Assembly (NCBI RefSeq): GCF_021245725.1
Contig: NZ_JAJGSX010000020.1
Coordinates: 1-64,000 of the forward strand
Reading direction: 5' to 3'
Length of the DNA: 64,000 nt
Source: Pseudonocardia sp. TRM90224
GTDB taxonomy: Bacteria; Actinomycetota; Actinomycetes; Mycobacteriales; Pseudonocardiaceae
In this document: one piece after another, positions 42,576-51,723 of the stretch
Numbering within the stretch: the stretch's first letter is position 1
Layout: the number at the start of each line of letters is the position of its first letter
Translations under genes and position numbers: made by a program
The notes under the pieces: generated by a model
Seen by the model: the letters and a program-made list of their open reading frames with translations, nothing else
Told to the model about the DNA's origin: nothing
Database searches by the model: none

Positions 42576-43322
42576 ATGCTCGCCCGCGCCTGGGGCATCG
42601 CCAGGTCTCTCGTCATGTACCACGGCCAACCGGGTCGGCACGGCCGGATGGTGCGGTTCTACGGGGAGTTCCTCGAACCCGGTGACGTCGGGTTCGACAT
42701 CGGCGCGCACGTCGGGAGCAGGGTGCGCGCGTGGCGGGCGCTCGGGGTGCGGGTGGTCGCCGTCGAGCCGCAGCCCGACTGCCTGCGGGTGCTGCGCCTG
42801 TTCTTCGGCCGCGACCGCGGGGTCGCCATCGAACCGACCGCCGTCGGGGCGCAACCGGGACGGGCGCAGCTCGGCATCTCCTCGGCGACGCCGACGGTCT
42901 CGTCGATGTCGACGGAGTGGATCGGCTCCGTAACGGCCGACCGCAGCTTCTCCAAGGTCCGGTGGGACCACGTGGTCGACGTCGAGGTGGTCACGCTCGA
43001 CCAGCTCATCGCGAAGCACGGCGTGCCGGCCTTCTGCAAGATCGACGTCGAAGGTTTCGAGGCGGATGTGCTCGCCGGTCTCACCCAGCCGGTGCAGGCG
43101 TTGTCGTTCGAATATGTCCCGCCGGCGCACGACGCGACGCTCGCCGTGCTGGAGCGCGTCGAGAAGCTCGGTGGGTACGAGTACAACTACTCGCCGGTGG
43201 AGACCATGCGTTTCGCGTCCGACGGCTGGCTGAGCGCGGACGAGCTGGTCGGGGAGCTCGACCGGCGCCGCCCGCTGGGCCGCTCGGGTGATGTATACGC
43301 CCGGCAGAGCCGGCACGGGTGA
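42576..43322 (+). CDS. FkbM-family methyltransferase
   Basis: A 248-residue FkbM-type SAM methyltransferase: DVGFDIGAHVGSRVRAWRALG (motif I), VVAVEPQPDCLRVL, and VDVEVVTLDQLIAKHGVPAFC with KIDVEGFEADVLAG, all typical. Such enzymes O-methylate sugars or polyketides. GTGA overlap with the sulfatase-like gene suggests joint action on a cell-envelope glycan or polymer. Confidence 0.85.
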   Translation: MLARAWGIARSLVMYHGQPGRHGRMVRFYGEFLEPGDVGFDIGAHVGSRVRAWRALGVRVVAVEPQPDCLRVLRLFFGRDRGVAIEPTAVGAQPGRAQLGISSATPTVSSMSTEWIGSVTADRSFSKVRWDHVVDVEVVTLDQLIAKHGVPAFCKIDVEGFEADVLAGLTQPVQALSFEYVPPAHDATLAVLERVEKLGGYEYNYSPVETMRFASDGWLSADELVGELDRRRPLGRSGDVYARQSRHG

Positions 43323-44977
43323 ACCTCGGCCCGCCGGCAGACGTGAGACAGGACGTGCACCCGCAAGCGTCGAGTTCGTGGCGGCACCGCGTTCTGGCGG
43401 TGACGGCCTTCCTGCTGGTCCTCTTCGCGCTGCTGGTGCCCAACGAGATCGGCGCGATCGGCCCCGGCGCGTTCGTCCGGATCCCGGTGGAGGGGCTGCT
43501 CGGGGTGGCGCTGCTGCTCGTGCTGCCGGCGCGGTGGGCGCGCGTGACCGCAACGGTGGCCGGCCTGCTGCTCGGGTTGCTGGTCATCCTCAAGGCCTTC
43601 GACATGGGGTTCTCGACGGTGCTGGCCAGGCCGTTCGACCCGGTCGTCGACTGGGGTCTCGTCGGCTCCGGACTCGACTTCCTGAAGGGGCAGTCGGGAA
43701 CGATCGGCGTGGTCGCGGCCGTGGCTGCCGCAGCGCTCGCGGCGGCCGCGGTGCTGGTGGTGCTCGTCGCCGCGGTGCGCTGCGTGGCGCGGGTCGTCGT
43801 CCGGCGTCGGGTCGCCTCGACCCGCGCGCTCGCCGTGCTCGTCCCGCTCTGGATCGTGTGCAGCCTCCTCGGGGTGCAGGTCGTGCCCGGTGTCCCCGTG
43901 GCGTCGGAGAGCGCGACAGCGCTCGCGTACGACCGCGCCGTGCAGGTCGGCGCCGGACTGGCCGACCAGCAGGCGTTCGCGGCGCAGGTCGACGTCGACG
44001 CGTTCCGCACCACCGCGCCGGAGGAGCTGCTGACGGCACTGCGCGGCAAGGACGTCGTGCTCGCGTTCGTCGAGAGCTACGGCCGCTCCGCCGTGGCGGA
44101 CCCGGAGATGGGGCCGCAGGTGGGCGCCGTTCTCGACGACGGCACCCGCCGGTTCACCGCCGCCGGGTTCGGCGCGCGCAGCGCCTTCCTCACCTCGCCG
44201 ACCGCGGGCGGCGGCAGCTGGCTGGCCCACGCGACGTTCCTCTCCGGGATGTGGGTCGACAACCAGCAGCGCTACCGCACCCTCGTCGAGAGCAAACGCA
44301 CCACCCTGACGAGCGCGTTCCGTCGGGCCGACTGGCGGACGGTCGCGCTGATGCCGGGCACGACCGGCGACTGGCCGGAGGCGGAGTTCTACGGGCACGA
44401 CACCGTCTACGACGCCAGGACCCTCGGCTACCACGGCCCCGAGCTGGGCTGGGCGACCACACCCGACCAGTTCACCCTCGCCGCGCTGCAGCGCCTCGAA
44501 CGCGGCAAGCCCGGGCATCCGCCGCTCATGGCCGAGCTCGCGTTCGTGACCAGCCACGCGCCGTGGCCACTCGTGCCGCCGCTGCTGAGCTGGGACGAGA
44601 TCGGCGACGGCACCGTCTACAACGCCGCGGCGGAAGGGCCGCGCGACGACGCGATCTTCAGCAAGGGCGCCGACCACGTCCGGACGCAGTACCGGCGCTC
44701 CGTCGAGTACTCGCTGCAGAGCCTCGTCTCCTACGTCGAGAACTTCGGCGACGACAACCTCGTGCTCGTCCTGCTCGGCGACCACCAGCCCGCCCCGATC
44801 ATCACCGGCGACGGCGCCGGCCGGGACGTACCGATCACGATCGTCACGCGCGACCAGGACGTGCTGCAGCGGGTCGGCGGCTGGGGATGGCAGGACGGCA
44901 TGCGCCCCGCCCTGGACGCCCCGGTCTGGCGCATGGACGCCTTCCGCGACCGGTTCCTGACAACCTTCGCCCGCTAG
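43319..44977 (+). CDS. Membrane-bound sulfatase/LtaS-superfamily protein
   Basis: A 552-residue protein. About five hydrophobic segments lie within 1-190, followed by an exterior alkaline-phosphatase-superfamily domain. Metal-site parts are visible: VLAFVESYGRSA (Glu/Ser), TSPTAGGGSWLAHATF (likely Thr/Ser nucleophile), FVTSHAPW and LLGDHQPAPI (Asp-His). Layout matches lipoteichoic-acid-synthase-like phosphotransferases or phosphoglycerol transferases. GTG at 43319 overlaps the FkbM stop. Probable envelope polymer modification. Confidence 0.8.
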   Translation: MNLGPPADVRQDVHPQASSSWRHRVLAVTAFLLVLFALLVPNEIGAIGPGAFVRIPVEGLLGVALLLVLPARWARVTATVAGLLLGLLVILKAFDMGFSTVLARPFDPVVDWGLVGSGLDFLKGQSGTIGVVAAVAAAALAAAAVLVVLVAAVRCVARVVVRRRVASTRALAVLVPLWIVCSLLGVQVVPGVPVASESATALAYDRAVQVGAGLADQQAFAAQVDVDAFRTTAPEELLTALRGKDVVLAFVESYGRSAVADPEMGPQVGAVLDDGTRRFTAAGFGARSAFLTSPTAGGGSWLAHATFLSGMWVDNQQRYRTLVESKRTTLTSAFRRADWRTVALMPGTTGDWPEAEFYGHDTVYDARTLGYHGPELGWATTPDQFTLAALQRLERGKPGHPPLMAELAFVTSHAPWPLVPPLLSWDEIGDGTVYNAAAEGPRDDAIFSKGADHVRTQYRRSVEYSLQSLVSYVENFGDDNLVLVLLGDHQPAPIITGDGAGRDVPITIVTRDQDVLQRVGGWGWQDGMRPALDAPVWRMDAFRDRFLTTFAR

Positions 44978-45013
44978 CGGGCAGTCCGTGCGGCCAAGGG
45001 GGCCGCAGACGTT

Positions 45014-45066
45014 GCCTGGAAAGCCACTTTCCCAGCGCCACAGGCCGGGAAAGTGGCTTTCCAGGC
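45014..45066. repeat. Palindrome family B, copy 4 (variant arms)
   Basis: GCCTGGAAAGCCACTTTCCC (45014-45033) and its perfect complement at 45047-45066. The core is unchanged while the outer bases differ from copies 1-3 in a compensated way. It separates convergent sulfatase-like and sigma-factor genes. Confidence 0.88.
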
Positions 45067-45130
45067 GCCCCCGATCCACGCTGTCCTGCCCCCGTGCGGA
45101 ACGCACGCATCGGCGGCGGGCCGCACCACC

Positions 45131-46324
45131 TCACCGCGCCAGCTGTGCGCGGCGCCCCTCCAGGAACTCCCGTTCCGTGGTGTTCGTCGCGAGCGCGATG
45201 GCCTCGTCGTAGGCCGTGCGGGCCTCGTCGGCGCGCCCGAGCCGGGTCAGCAGGTCGGCGCGGGTGGCGGGGAGCAGGTGGTAGCCGGGCAGGTCGAGGG
45301 TCTCGATGCTCGCCAGCGCGGGTTCCGGGCCGTGCAGCTCGGCGACGGCGACCGCCCGGTTGAGCGCGACGATCGGGGTGGGGTTGAGCTGCATCAGCTG
45401 GTCGTACAGCGCGAGCACCTGCGCCCAGTCCGTGCTGTCCCCGTCGGTGTGCACGGCGTTGATCGCGGCCTGGATCTGGTACGGGCCAGGCCGGTCGCGA
45501 CGCAGGCAGCGGCGCACGAGGTCGTGCCCCTCGGCGATGAGCTCCTCGTCCCAGAGCGACCGGTCCTGGTCGGCGAGCGTCACCAGCTCCCCGGAGGGGC
45601 CCACCCGCGCCGCCCGCCTGGCTTCGGTGAGCAGCAGCAGCGCCAGCAGCCCGAGCACCTCGGGCTCGTCGGGCATCAGCTGGGCGAGCGCCCTCGCGAG
45701 CCGCACGGCCTCCAGGCACAGATCGGTGCGCACCAGCGGCCCCGATGTCGACGTGTAGCCCTCGTTGAAGATCAGGTACAGCACCGTCAGCACCGGGGGC
45801 AGCCGGTCGGGGAGCTGGCTGTCGTCGGGCACCCGGTAGGGGATCCCGGCGTCGCGGATCTTCTTCTTGGCGCGCACGATCCGCTGCGCGATGGTCGGCT
45901 CCGGCACGAGGTACGCCCGCGCGATCTCCGCCGCCTCCAACCCGCCGAGCAGGCGGAGCGTGAGCGCCGTCTGGGCGAGCGGGGAGAGCGCGGGGTGGCA
46001 GCAGGTGAAGATCATCCGCAGCTGGTCGTCGTGCACCGGTCCCACCTCCTTCGGCTCGTCGGGCTGGTGCAGCAGCAGCGCCTGCGCATGGCGCGCCTCG
46101 CGCGTCGACTCCCTGCGCAGCCGGTCGATCGCACGGTTGCGCGCGGTGGTCACGATCCACGCGCCCGGGTTGGGCGGTGGCTCCGTCCACTTCTGCAGCG
46201 CCACTGCGAACGCGTCCTGGACGGCCTCCTCGGCGAGTCCGATGTCGCCGAGCATGCGGGTCAGCGTGGCGACGCACCGGCCGTACTCCTCGCGGTAGAC
46301 GCCGGCGATGTCGACGCCCGGCAT
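45131..46324 (-). CDS. ECF42-type sigma factor with C-terminal extension
   Basis: A 397-residue extracytoplasmic-function sigma factor. Region 2 (YGRCVATLTRMLGDIGLAEEAVQDAF, WIVTTARNRAIDRLRRES) and region 4 (LSPLAQTALTLRLLGGLEAAEIARAY, RIVRAKKKI) lie in the first 170 residues. The remaining 220 residues are the helical, TPR-like extension typical of ECF42 (NEGYTSTSGPLVRTDLCLEA, LNRAVAVAELHGPE). It follows the DGPF gene by 5 bp; that pairing is characteristic, with no anti-sigma factor needed. Confidence 0.9.
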   Translation of the reverse strand: MPGVDIAGVYREEYGRCVATLTRMLGDIGLAEEAVQDAFAVALQKWTEPPPNPGAWIVTTARNRAIDRLRRESTREARHAQALLLHQPDEPKEVGPVHDDQLRMIFTCCHPALSPLAQTALTLRLLGGLEAAEIARAYLVPEPTIAQRIVRAKKKIRDAGIPYRVPDDSQLPDRLPPVLTVLYLIFNEGYTSTSGPLVRTDLCLEAVRLARALAQLMPDEPEVLGLLALLLLTEARRAARVGPSGELVTLADQDRSLWDEELIAEGHDLVRRCLRRDRPGPYQIQAAINAVHTDGDSTDWAQVLALYDQLMQLNPTPIVALNRAVAVAELHGPEPALASIETLDLPGYHLLPATRADLLTRLGRADEARTAYDEAIALATNTTEREFLEGRRAQLAR

Positions 46325-46329
46325 GCCGC

Positions 46330-46704
46330 TCAGCTTTCCGGATCCGTGCTGTCCGGGTCCGGTTCGAACGGCCGCACTTCGATCGGGCTCCCGCACGCCT
46401 CCGCGCACTTCCCGGCCCAGGCCATCGCTTCGGCTCGGTCGGCGCAGCTCAGCACCCAGAACCCGCCGAGCTGTTCCTTCGTCTCCGCGAACGGTCCGTC
46501 GGTCATGGTCGCCGCCCCGCCGTCGAAGCGGACGACCGCAGCGTTCGAGGAAGGCAGCAGGCCGCCGCCGAACACCCAGGCGCCGGCCTCGACCAGCTCG
46601 GCGTTCACGCGGTCGACCTTGGCGTACTGGGCGAGCCGGCCCTCGTCGTCCGCCCAAACCGGCGCGTCCTCGACGATGTGCACGGCGAGCAGGTACTGCG
46701 TCAC
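46330..46704 (-). CDS. YCII/DGPF-domain protein
   Basis: A 124-residue YCII-related protein with the TDGPFAETKEQLGGFWVLSCADRAEAMAWA signature split over residues 63-95. These proteins accompany ECF41/ECF42 sigma factors; their role in signalling is not settled. GTG at 46704 follows AAGGAG. First gene of a two-gene operon with the sigma factor. Confidence 0.88.
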   Translation of the reverse strand: MTQYLLAVHIVEDAPVWADDEGRLAQYAKVDRVNAELVEAGAWVFGGGLLPSSNAAVVRFDGGAATMTDGPFAETKEQLGGFWVLSCADRAEAMAWAGKCAEACGSPIEVRPFEPDPDSTDPES

Positions 46705-46801
46705 GGTGGCTCCTTCGGTTCGCTCTCGCATCAGTGCCACGAACGGGACCAGCCCCGTTCGACACATCCGCGAAAACTACTCGAAGATCTTTTACGGCTC
46801 G

Positions 46802-47653
46802 TCAGGCGAGAAGGCGGCGCTGCCACGCGACGGTGGCCGCCACGCGGTTGAACGAGTTGAGGTGGATCCGCTCGATACCCAGCTCCTCGGCTCGTGCGGC
46901 GAGTCCCGCGACGAGCGCCTCCGGCCGGTGCGCGTCCCGGCGCACCAGCGTGCCGAGCAGCGTCGAGACCATCCCGTGCTGCTTGCGCAGGTACCGCAGT
47001 GACGGTCCGACCCCGATCCGGACCGACAGCTCGGTCAGTGCCGCGGTGTCGAGCGGTCCGGCGACACCTGCCCGCAAGGGGAGTGTGATTTCCGCGCGCC
47101 GTACGCCCTCCAGCCAACGCGTGATCGTCGAGGCGTCGAAGCACAGCTGGCTGACCATGTACGCGGCATGCCGCTGCTTGCGTCGCAACGCGTCGGCGAG
47201 CCGGTCGTCCGCGACGCTCGGATGCCCTTCCGGGTAGCACGCCACACCGATGGAACCGAAGGGATGATCGATCCCGGCCAGCTCGTCGAGCAGCTCGCCG
47301 GCCGAGCTGTAGCGGCCGGCGACCTGCGGCGCGTCACCGCCGATGACGAAGATGCCGCGCACGCCGAGCGCGTCGAGGCGGCGCACGATCCGCCGCAGAT
47401 CGGGCTCGTCGACGATCTGGCGCGCTGCGAGGTGCGGCACCACGGCGAACCCGGCGGCGGTGGCGACCTCCGTGTACTCGAGGGTGCGGTCGATGCCCCA
47501 CCGCGGCGAGCACGTGATCGTCAGGCCGGTGCTGCGCGGGACGTCGGCGAGCTGTTCTTCCACACCGCGCAGTGGGATGATCTCGAGGTCGGCTGTGCGA
47601 ACGAGCCTGTGCAGATGGGAAGGCGTTCGGCTGCGGTCATCTGCTGTGGCCAC
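46802..47653 (-). CDS. Methylenetetrahydrofolate reductase-like protein
   Basis: A 283-residue MetF-fold protein: GLTITCSPRWGIDRTLEYTE, VVPHLAARQIVD, GVRGIFVIGGDAP, SIGVACYPEGHPS, and MVSQLCFDASTITRWLEGVR. The enzyme normally makes 5-methyl-THF with FAD and NAD(P)H. Several members in actinomycetes serve demethylation or C1 salvage instead, so housekeeping MetF is not certain. The GTG at 47653 is chosen over that at 47659 because GGAGG lies eight bases before it. Confidence 0.8.
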   Translation of the reverse strand: MATADDRSRTPSHLHRLVRTADLEIIPLRGVEEQLADVPRSTGLTITCSPRWGIDRTLEYTEVATAAGFAVVPHLAARQIVDEPDLRRIVRRLDALGVRGIFVIGGDAPQVAGRYSSAGELLDELAGIDHPFGSIGVACYPEGHPSVADDRLADALRRKQRHAAYMVSQLCFDASTITRWLEGVRRAEITLPLRAGVAGPLDTAALTELSVRIGVGPSLRYLRKQHGMVSTLLGTLVRRDAHRPEALVAGLAARAEELGIERIHLNSFNRVAATVAWQRRLLA

Positions 47654-47979
47654 GAGCACACCTCCGCTGTCCCGGCTCGTCCCCCGCCTGTTGCGCAGTA
47701 TGGCCTGGTCGCTGCCCTGATGAGGGGTGCTGTTGCGCCCTGCGCGACACCGGCGAAGCCCGATCAGCTGGTCGTGCTGGTAGGACCAGTTTGTTACTTA
47801 CCACAGTCAAAGGACACAAAGGTCCGTACGTTCACCACTTGCTTTGCTGGCTGTCCAATTCGGTCTTGACGTCCGTCAAGAAGCGGCTATGGTGTGGTTG
47901 ATCTCGCTGCTGCAACCTTTTGATCACCTGGTGTTAGCCATGTGATCGGGTTGCTGTGCATTCTGAGGAGGAATGACCT
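47654..47979. promoter_or_regulatory. Divergent gap with a consensus promoter
   Basis: TTGACG (47866-47871), 16 bases, TATGGT (47888-47893) is the best sigma-70-like promoter in the window and points toward the GntR-type gene. CTTGAC/GTCAAG overlaps the -35 as a palindrome. CTGGTC/GACCAG (47768-47773, 47784-47789) is another inverted repeat. GAGGAGG precedes the GTG at 47980. Confidence 0.6.
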
Positions 47980-48549
47980 GTGGTTTCGCATCCGACGGAT
48001 CAGGTGGCGACCTGGGGAGGAACGTTCGACTACACGCGACCCATCTACGTGCAGCTCGCCGCCGTCCTCAGGGCTCGGATACTCGCATCGTCCGGTGACG
48101 TGTCCGGCGCTCGCGTGCATGCCGCGCCGGTCATTGCCCAGCAGTTCGGGGTCAGCACCAAGACCGCTTTGCGCGCATTGCGGGTGCTCCGCAATGAAGG
48201 AGTCATCGATTTCCGTCGGGGCCGGCCAATTCGGATCAAGAATGTCTCGTCGATTCGGGAAAAGGACGAGACGCTTTGCAGCTTGATGGATGCGATCGCG
48301 CGGGCGCTCGACGAGGGGTTCACCCAGGCGGAGCTCATCTCCCTTGTGGACGAGTCGCTCGCGAGCACCGTCCGGGGCTCCCACCTGGACGAACGGCAGA
48401 CCCGCGTCCGGGCGCTCGTGGCCGCGGGGGCGATCGACGTCGATGGGTCCGATGTGGATCTCGTTGGTGATTCGGAGTTCCCGACGCCGCGCGCTGCAGA
48501 TACCGCTCCCCAGCGGCCGTCCGACCAGTGGTCGGTGCTCACCGGCTGA
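47980..48549 (+). CDS. GntR-like winged-helix protein without effector domain
   Basis: A 189-residue protein with a GntR-type DNA-binding domain at about 17-90 (PIYVQLAAVLRARIL, VIAQQFGVSTKTALRALRVLRNEGVI, FRRGRPIRI) and a short helical tail that matches no effector domain I know. Driven by a strong promoter at 47866 and a good ribosome site. It converges with the HutC-type regulator gene across a hairpin; the tail-coding end itself contains GACCA/TGGTC palindromes. Confidence 0.75.
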   Translation: MVSHPTDQVATWGGTFDYTRPIYVQLAAVLRARILASSGDVSGARVHAAPVIAQQFGVSTKTALRALRVLRNEGVIDFRRGRPIRIKNVSSIREKDETLCSLMDAIARALDEGFTQAELISLVDESLASTVRGSHLDERQTRVRALVAAGAIDVDGSDVDLVGDSEFPTPRAADTAPQRPSDQWSVLTG

Positions 48550-48579
48550 CCACTGGTGGGGCCGCAGCTCCCCACCACC

Positions 48580-48612
48580 GCGGCGCCCCGGGAGAGCCTC
48601 CCGGGGCGCCGC
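48580..48612. terminator. GC-rich two-way terminator
   Basis: GCGGCGCCCCGGGA (48580-48593), GAGCC, and the perfect complement 48599-48612. A second stem, ACCAGTGGTC/GACCACTGGT (48524-48533, 48548-48557), precedes it. They lie between convergent regulator genes. No T-run, as usual in high-GC actinomycetes. Confidence 0.7.
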
Positions 48613-48634
48613 GGTTCGTCCGGGCTCGCCCGGC

Positions 48635-49372
48635 TCAGCGAGGCTGCAGCGTCGTCCGCAGGCGGTAGCGCTCGCCGCTGTACTCGACCGTCGAGAGCAG
48701 CGCCGGCCGGTGGTCGCGCGTGAAGATCGTCTGGTCCAGCACGAGCGCCGGCGCGCCGGGTGCTATGCCCAGCTGCTCCGCGAGCGCCGCGTCGGCGCTG
48801 CGTGCCTCGATGGTGGCGACCGAGCGCAGCAGCTCGACCCCCCGGGCGTCCAGTTCGCCGAACAACGAAGCCGTCGTGAAATCGACGTCCACGAGGTCGG
48901 GTGCGAGCGAAAGGGGGAGCGTCGTGCGGTCGACCGCGATGCGCACGTCGTTGAGCAGGCGCACCCGTTCGAGCCGCATCAGCGGGGTGCCGGCCGGGAT
49001 CTGCAGCCGCTCCGCCACGTCGAGGTCGGCCGGATGGACGTCGTGCCGAACCACCACGGAGCTGGGTGTCATGTGCTTGCGGCGCGCGGTCGTCGTGAAC
49101 GACTCGAGGTCGTTGGGCCACTCCCGCCCGGCCACCGGGGTGGCGACGAACCACCCGCGGCCGTGGGATGCGGTCAGGATCCCGCGATCGACGAGGTGGT
49201 TGAGCGCCTTGCGCAGGGTCACGCGCGAGATGTCGAACGTCGAGGACAGCTCCCGCTCCGGTGGCAGCCGGGCACCGGCGGCCAGTCCGTCGCGCTCGAC
49301 CTGCTCGACGATCAGGTCCGCGACCTGCGTCCACAGCGGGTCGGGGTTGCTGTCCCGGCGGGGTGCGCTCAC
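48635..49372 (-). CDS. GntR/HutC-family regulator of the sugar operon
   Basis: A 245-residue regulator: GntR winged helix near residues 10-75 (GARLPPERELSSTFDISRVTLRKALNHLVDRGILT) and a UTRA effector domain (LQIPAGTPLMRLERVRLLND, LDQTIFTRDHRPALLSTVEYSGERYR). HutC/DasR relatives sense phosphorylated amino sugars or similar ligands. GTG at 49372 is used; a TTG further upstream is possible. Divergent from the solute-binding protein gene and most likely its repressor. Confidence 0.85.
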   Translation of the reverse strand: MSAPRRDSNPDPLWTQVADLIVEQVERDGLAAGARLPPERELSSTFDISRVTLRKALNHLVDRGILTASHGRGWFVATPVAGREWPNDLESFTTTARRKHMTPSSVVVRHDVHPADLDVAERLQIPAGTPLMRLERVRLLNDVRIAVDRTTLPLSLAPDLVDVDFTTASLFGELDARGVELLRSVATIEARSADAALAEQLGIAPGAPALVLDQTIFTRDHRPALLSTVEYSGERYRLRTTLQPR

Positions 49373-49459
49373 GAGCAGGACCGTACCACTGGAAACCAAT
49401 CAGGCCAGAATGTAGACCACTATTGACCAGTTGAAGTCCAGTGCGTACCTTTCCGCCTC
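49373..49459. promoter_or_regulatory. Divergent promoter/operator of the sugar operon
   Basis: TTGACC (49423-49428), 17 bases, TACCTT (49446-49451), then eight bases to the ATG at 49460: a well-formed promoter for a nearly leaderless message. CACTGGA (49387-49393) and TCCAGTG (49437-49443) are inverted copies, one of them between -35 and -10. AGACCACT and GACCAGT resemble DasR/HutC half-sites. On the minus strand TACATT (49414-49409) may be the regulator's own -10. Confidence 0.6.
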
Positions 49460-50743
49460 ATGCATCGACTGGCCACGCTCGGGCTCGCCGCCGCGGGTGC
49501 GGCGCTGCTGCTCCTCACCTCGGCCTGCGCCGGCGGCGCGCCGGGCGCAGCGCCCGACTCGAACACGCTCACCCTCCAGACCAACTGGACCACCGGCGGG
49601 CAGGAGAACGTGCCGCTCACTGCGGCGCTGAAGGAGTTCACGGCGCAGACCGGGATCACGGTCAAGGTGCTGGAGAACGGCGACGACTTGAACGACGTCT
49701 ACGCAACCTCGCTGCTGGCCGGCAAGGAGGCGGACGTGCTGCTGGTCGGGCTGCTGGAGAAGCAGCTCGACTGGGTCAAGAACGGCGCGGTCGTGCCGCT
49801 CGAGGGGTACGTCGGGCCGTGGGGGCTCACCGACAAGCTCCCCGTCGAGGCCATCGACGACTGGACCGACCCCGACGGGCACCTGCGCGGCCTCCCGTAC
49901 GCCGGGTTCACCTGGCCGTGGTGGTACAACACCGAGCTGCTCGCCCAGCACGGCGCGACCGTCCCGACGACGACCGAGGAGCTGGTCGCGACCGCGGCGA
50001 AGCTGCGTGCCGGCGGCGTCGAGCCCGTGGTGGTCGGCGGCAACGACTGGTCCGGACAGAAGATCTTCCTGCAGTTCCTGCAGACCTACCTCTCGCCCGC
50101 CGACGCGGTGAAGGTGTTCAACGAGGGCAACACCTGCGCCAACCCCGACGCCGTGCGCGGCATCGAGCTGTTCACGCAGCTGCGCGACGCCGGCGTGTTC
50201 GCCGACGGCGTCGAGGGCCTGTCCGCCGACCAGGCCCAGGCCATGTACTTCAGCGGGACCGCCGCGATCGCGCCTCTGGGCTCGTGGGCCTACCTCGCCG
50301 CGCCGGAGAAGCAGGCGGCCGCGACCGTGCTGGGTGGGTTGCCGGCCGCGCCCGGCGGGACGTACGCCAAGCCGACGGCGTTCCGCGGCTCCACGTCGGC
50401 CGGGTGGTGGATCAGCCCGAACGGCCAGGAGAAGATCGAGTCGGTGCAGAAGCTGATCACGTTCATGTACCAGCCGCAGGTCCTGCACTCCATGCTCGCC
50501 GACGGCGGCGTGGTGCTCTCCACCGCCACCGACGTCGACACCACCGGGGTGACGGCACCGCTGCTCGCGCAGTCGTTCAACGACCTGCCGGCGAAGGTCG
50601 ACTTCGCGGTCATGCCGGACCTGCACGTGCCGGCCGACGTGTCCAACCCGATGTACCGGGCCACCTCGATCGCCTACACCAAGGGCAACGACGCGCGGAA
50701 GATCTGCGAGACCGTCGATGCGGTGTACCGGTCGGTGAGGTGA
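49460..50743 (+). CDS. ABC sugar transporter solute-binding lipoprotein
   Basis: A 427-residue type 1 carbohydrate-binding lipoprotein. The signal peptide ends in a lipobox LTSAC (Cys about residue 23). The body has NTLTLQTNWTTGG, DVLLVGLLEKQLDW, AGFTWPWWYNTELL, MYFSGTAAIAPLGSW and STSAGWWISPNG, typical of family 1 binding proteins. It delivers an oligosaccharide to the two permeases encoded next. No ATPase gene is present, so a shared MsiK-type ATPase elsewhere is expected. Confidence 0.93.
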   Translation: MHRLATLGLAAAGAALLLLTSACAGGAPGAAPDSNTLTLQTNWTTGGQENVPLTAALKEFTAQTGITVKVLENGDDLNDVYATSLLAGKEADVLLVGLLEKQLDWVKNGAVVPLEGYVGPWGLTDKLPVEAIDDWTDPDGHLRGLPYAGFTWPWWYNTELLAQHGATVPTTTEELVATAAKLRAGGVEPVVVGGNDWSGQKIFLQFLQTYLSPADAVKVFNEGNTCANPDAVRGIELFTQLRDAGVFADGVEGLSADQAQAMYFSGTAAIAPLGSWAYLAAPEKQAAATVLGGLPAAPGGTYAKPTAFRGSTSAGWWISPNGQEKIESVQKLITFMYQPQVLHSMLADGGVVLSTATDVDTTGVTAPLLAQSFNDLPAKVDFAVMPDLHVPADVSNPMYRATSIAYTKGNDARKICETVDAVYRSVR

Positions 50744-51705
50744 GCCGCCCCCGGGATGTCGATCAGCCCTCCTCCGTGATGATCGCCGCGCCGCCGGCGT
50801 CGGCCCAGCCGCCGCCGGCGCCCGCTCCGCGGCGGGCCGGGCGGGGGCGGGAGCTGGCCTGGCTGGGGTTCACGCTCCCGGCGCTGGTGTGGTTCCTCGT
50901 CTTCACCGTCGGCCCGCTGGTCAGCCTCTTCTACTTCGCGCAGACCAACTGGCGGGGGCTGCTCTCGCCGCGCACGTTCGTCGGCGGGCAGAACTTCGCC
51001 CGGCTGCTCGACGATCCGGTGTTCCACCACGCGATACTGAACTCGCTGGTGCAGCTCGTCGTGTCGCTGCCGATCGTGATCGCGGGCGCATTCATGATCG
51101 CGTACTACCTGGCCCTGCGGCCGCGTGGCCACCGGTTCGTCCGCGCCGTGCTCTTCACCCCCGTCCTGCTCTCGGCGCCGGCGCTGGCGATGATCTTCGT
51201 CGGGGTGTTCTCGCCGTCGGGGCTGGTGAACTCGACGCTGGAGTCGGCCGGGTTGGGCGAGCTCGCGACGCCGTGGCTGGCGGTGGAGTCGACGGCCGCG
51301 ACCGCGATCATGATCGTGATCATCTGGTCGTCGATGTCGGTCTCCGCGGTGCTGCTGGCCTCGCGGCTGAACACCGTGCCGAGCGAGCTGTTCGAGGCCG
51401 CCGAGCTCGACGGTTGCGGGCACTGGCGGCGGATGTGGCTGATCGCGTGGCCGGCGTGCCGTGAGTCGGTCGGCGTGGTGACGACCCTGCAGTTCCTCTG
51501 GACCCTCTTCTCGTCGGCGGCGATCGTCCTGCTGCTGACCCGCGGCGGCCCGGGAACGGCGACGGTGAACCTGTCCTTCCTGGTCTACGACTACGCGTTC
51601 AACCAGTCGAAGGTGGGCTACAGCCAGGCCATCGCGGTGATGCTGTTCGTCGTGGGTGTGCTGGGGCTGGTCGGCATCCGGCGGCTGTTCCGGCAGCGGT
51701 ATTGA
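50740..51705 (+). CDS. ABC sugar transporter permease (MalF type)
   Basis: A 321-residue permease with six hydrophobic segments and the EAA loop FEAAELDGCGHWRRMWLIAWP that contacts the ATPase. The GTG at 50740 forms a GTGA overlap with the previous stop and is preferred; GTG 50776 or ATG 50779 lack a ribosome site. The N-terminal 45 residues are Pro/Ala-rich and cytoplasmic. Partner of the permease at 51724. Confidence 0.9.
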   Translation: MSRPRDVDQPSSVMIAAPPASAQPPPAPAPRRAGRGRELAWLGFTLPALVWFLVFTVGPLVSLFYFAQTNWRGLLSPRTFVGGQNFARLLDDPVFHHAILNSLVQLVVSLPIVIAGAFMIAYYLALRPRGHRFVRAVLFTPVLLSAPALAMIFVGVFSPSGLVNSTLESAGLGELATPWLAVESTAATAIMIVIIWSSMSVSAVLLASRLNTVPSELFEAAELDGCGHWRRMWLIAWPACRESVGVVTTLQFLWTLFSSAAIVLLLTRGGPGTATVNLSFLVYDYAFNQSKVGYSQAIAVMLFVVGVLGLVGIRRLFRQRY

Positions 51706-51723
51706 GAGGGCGCTGACGCACTG

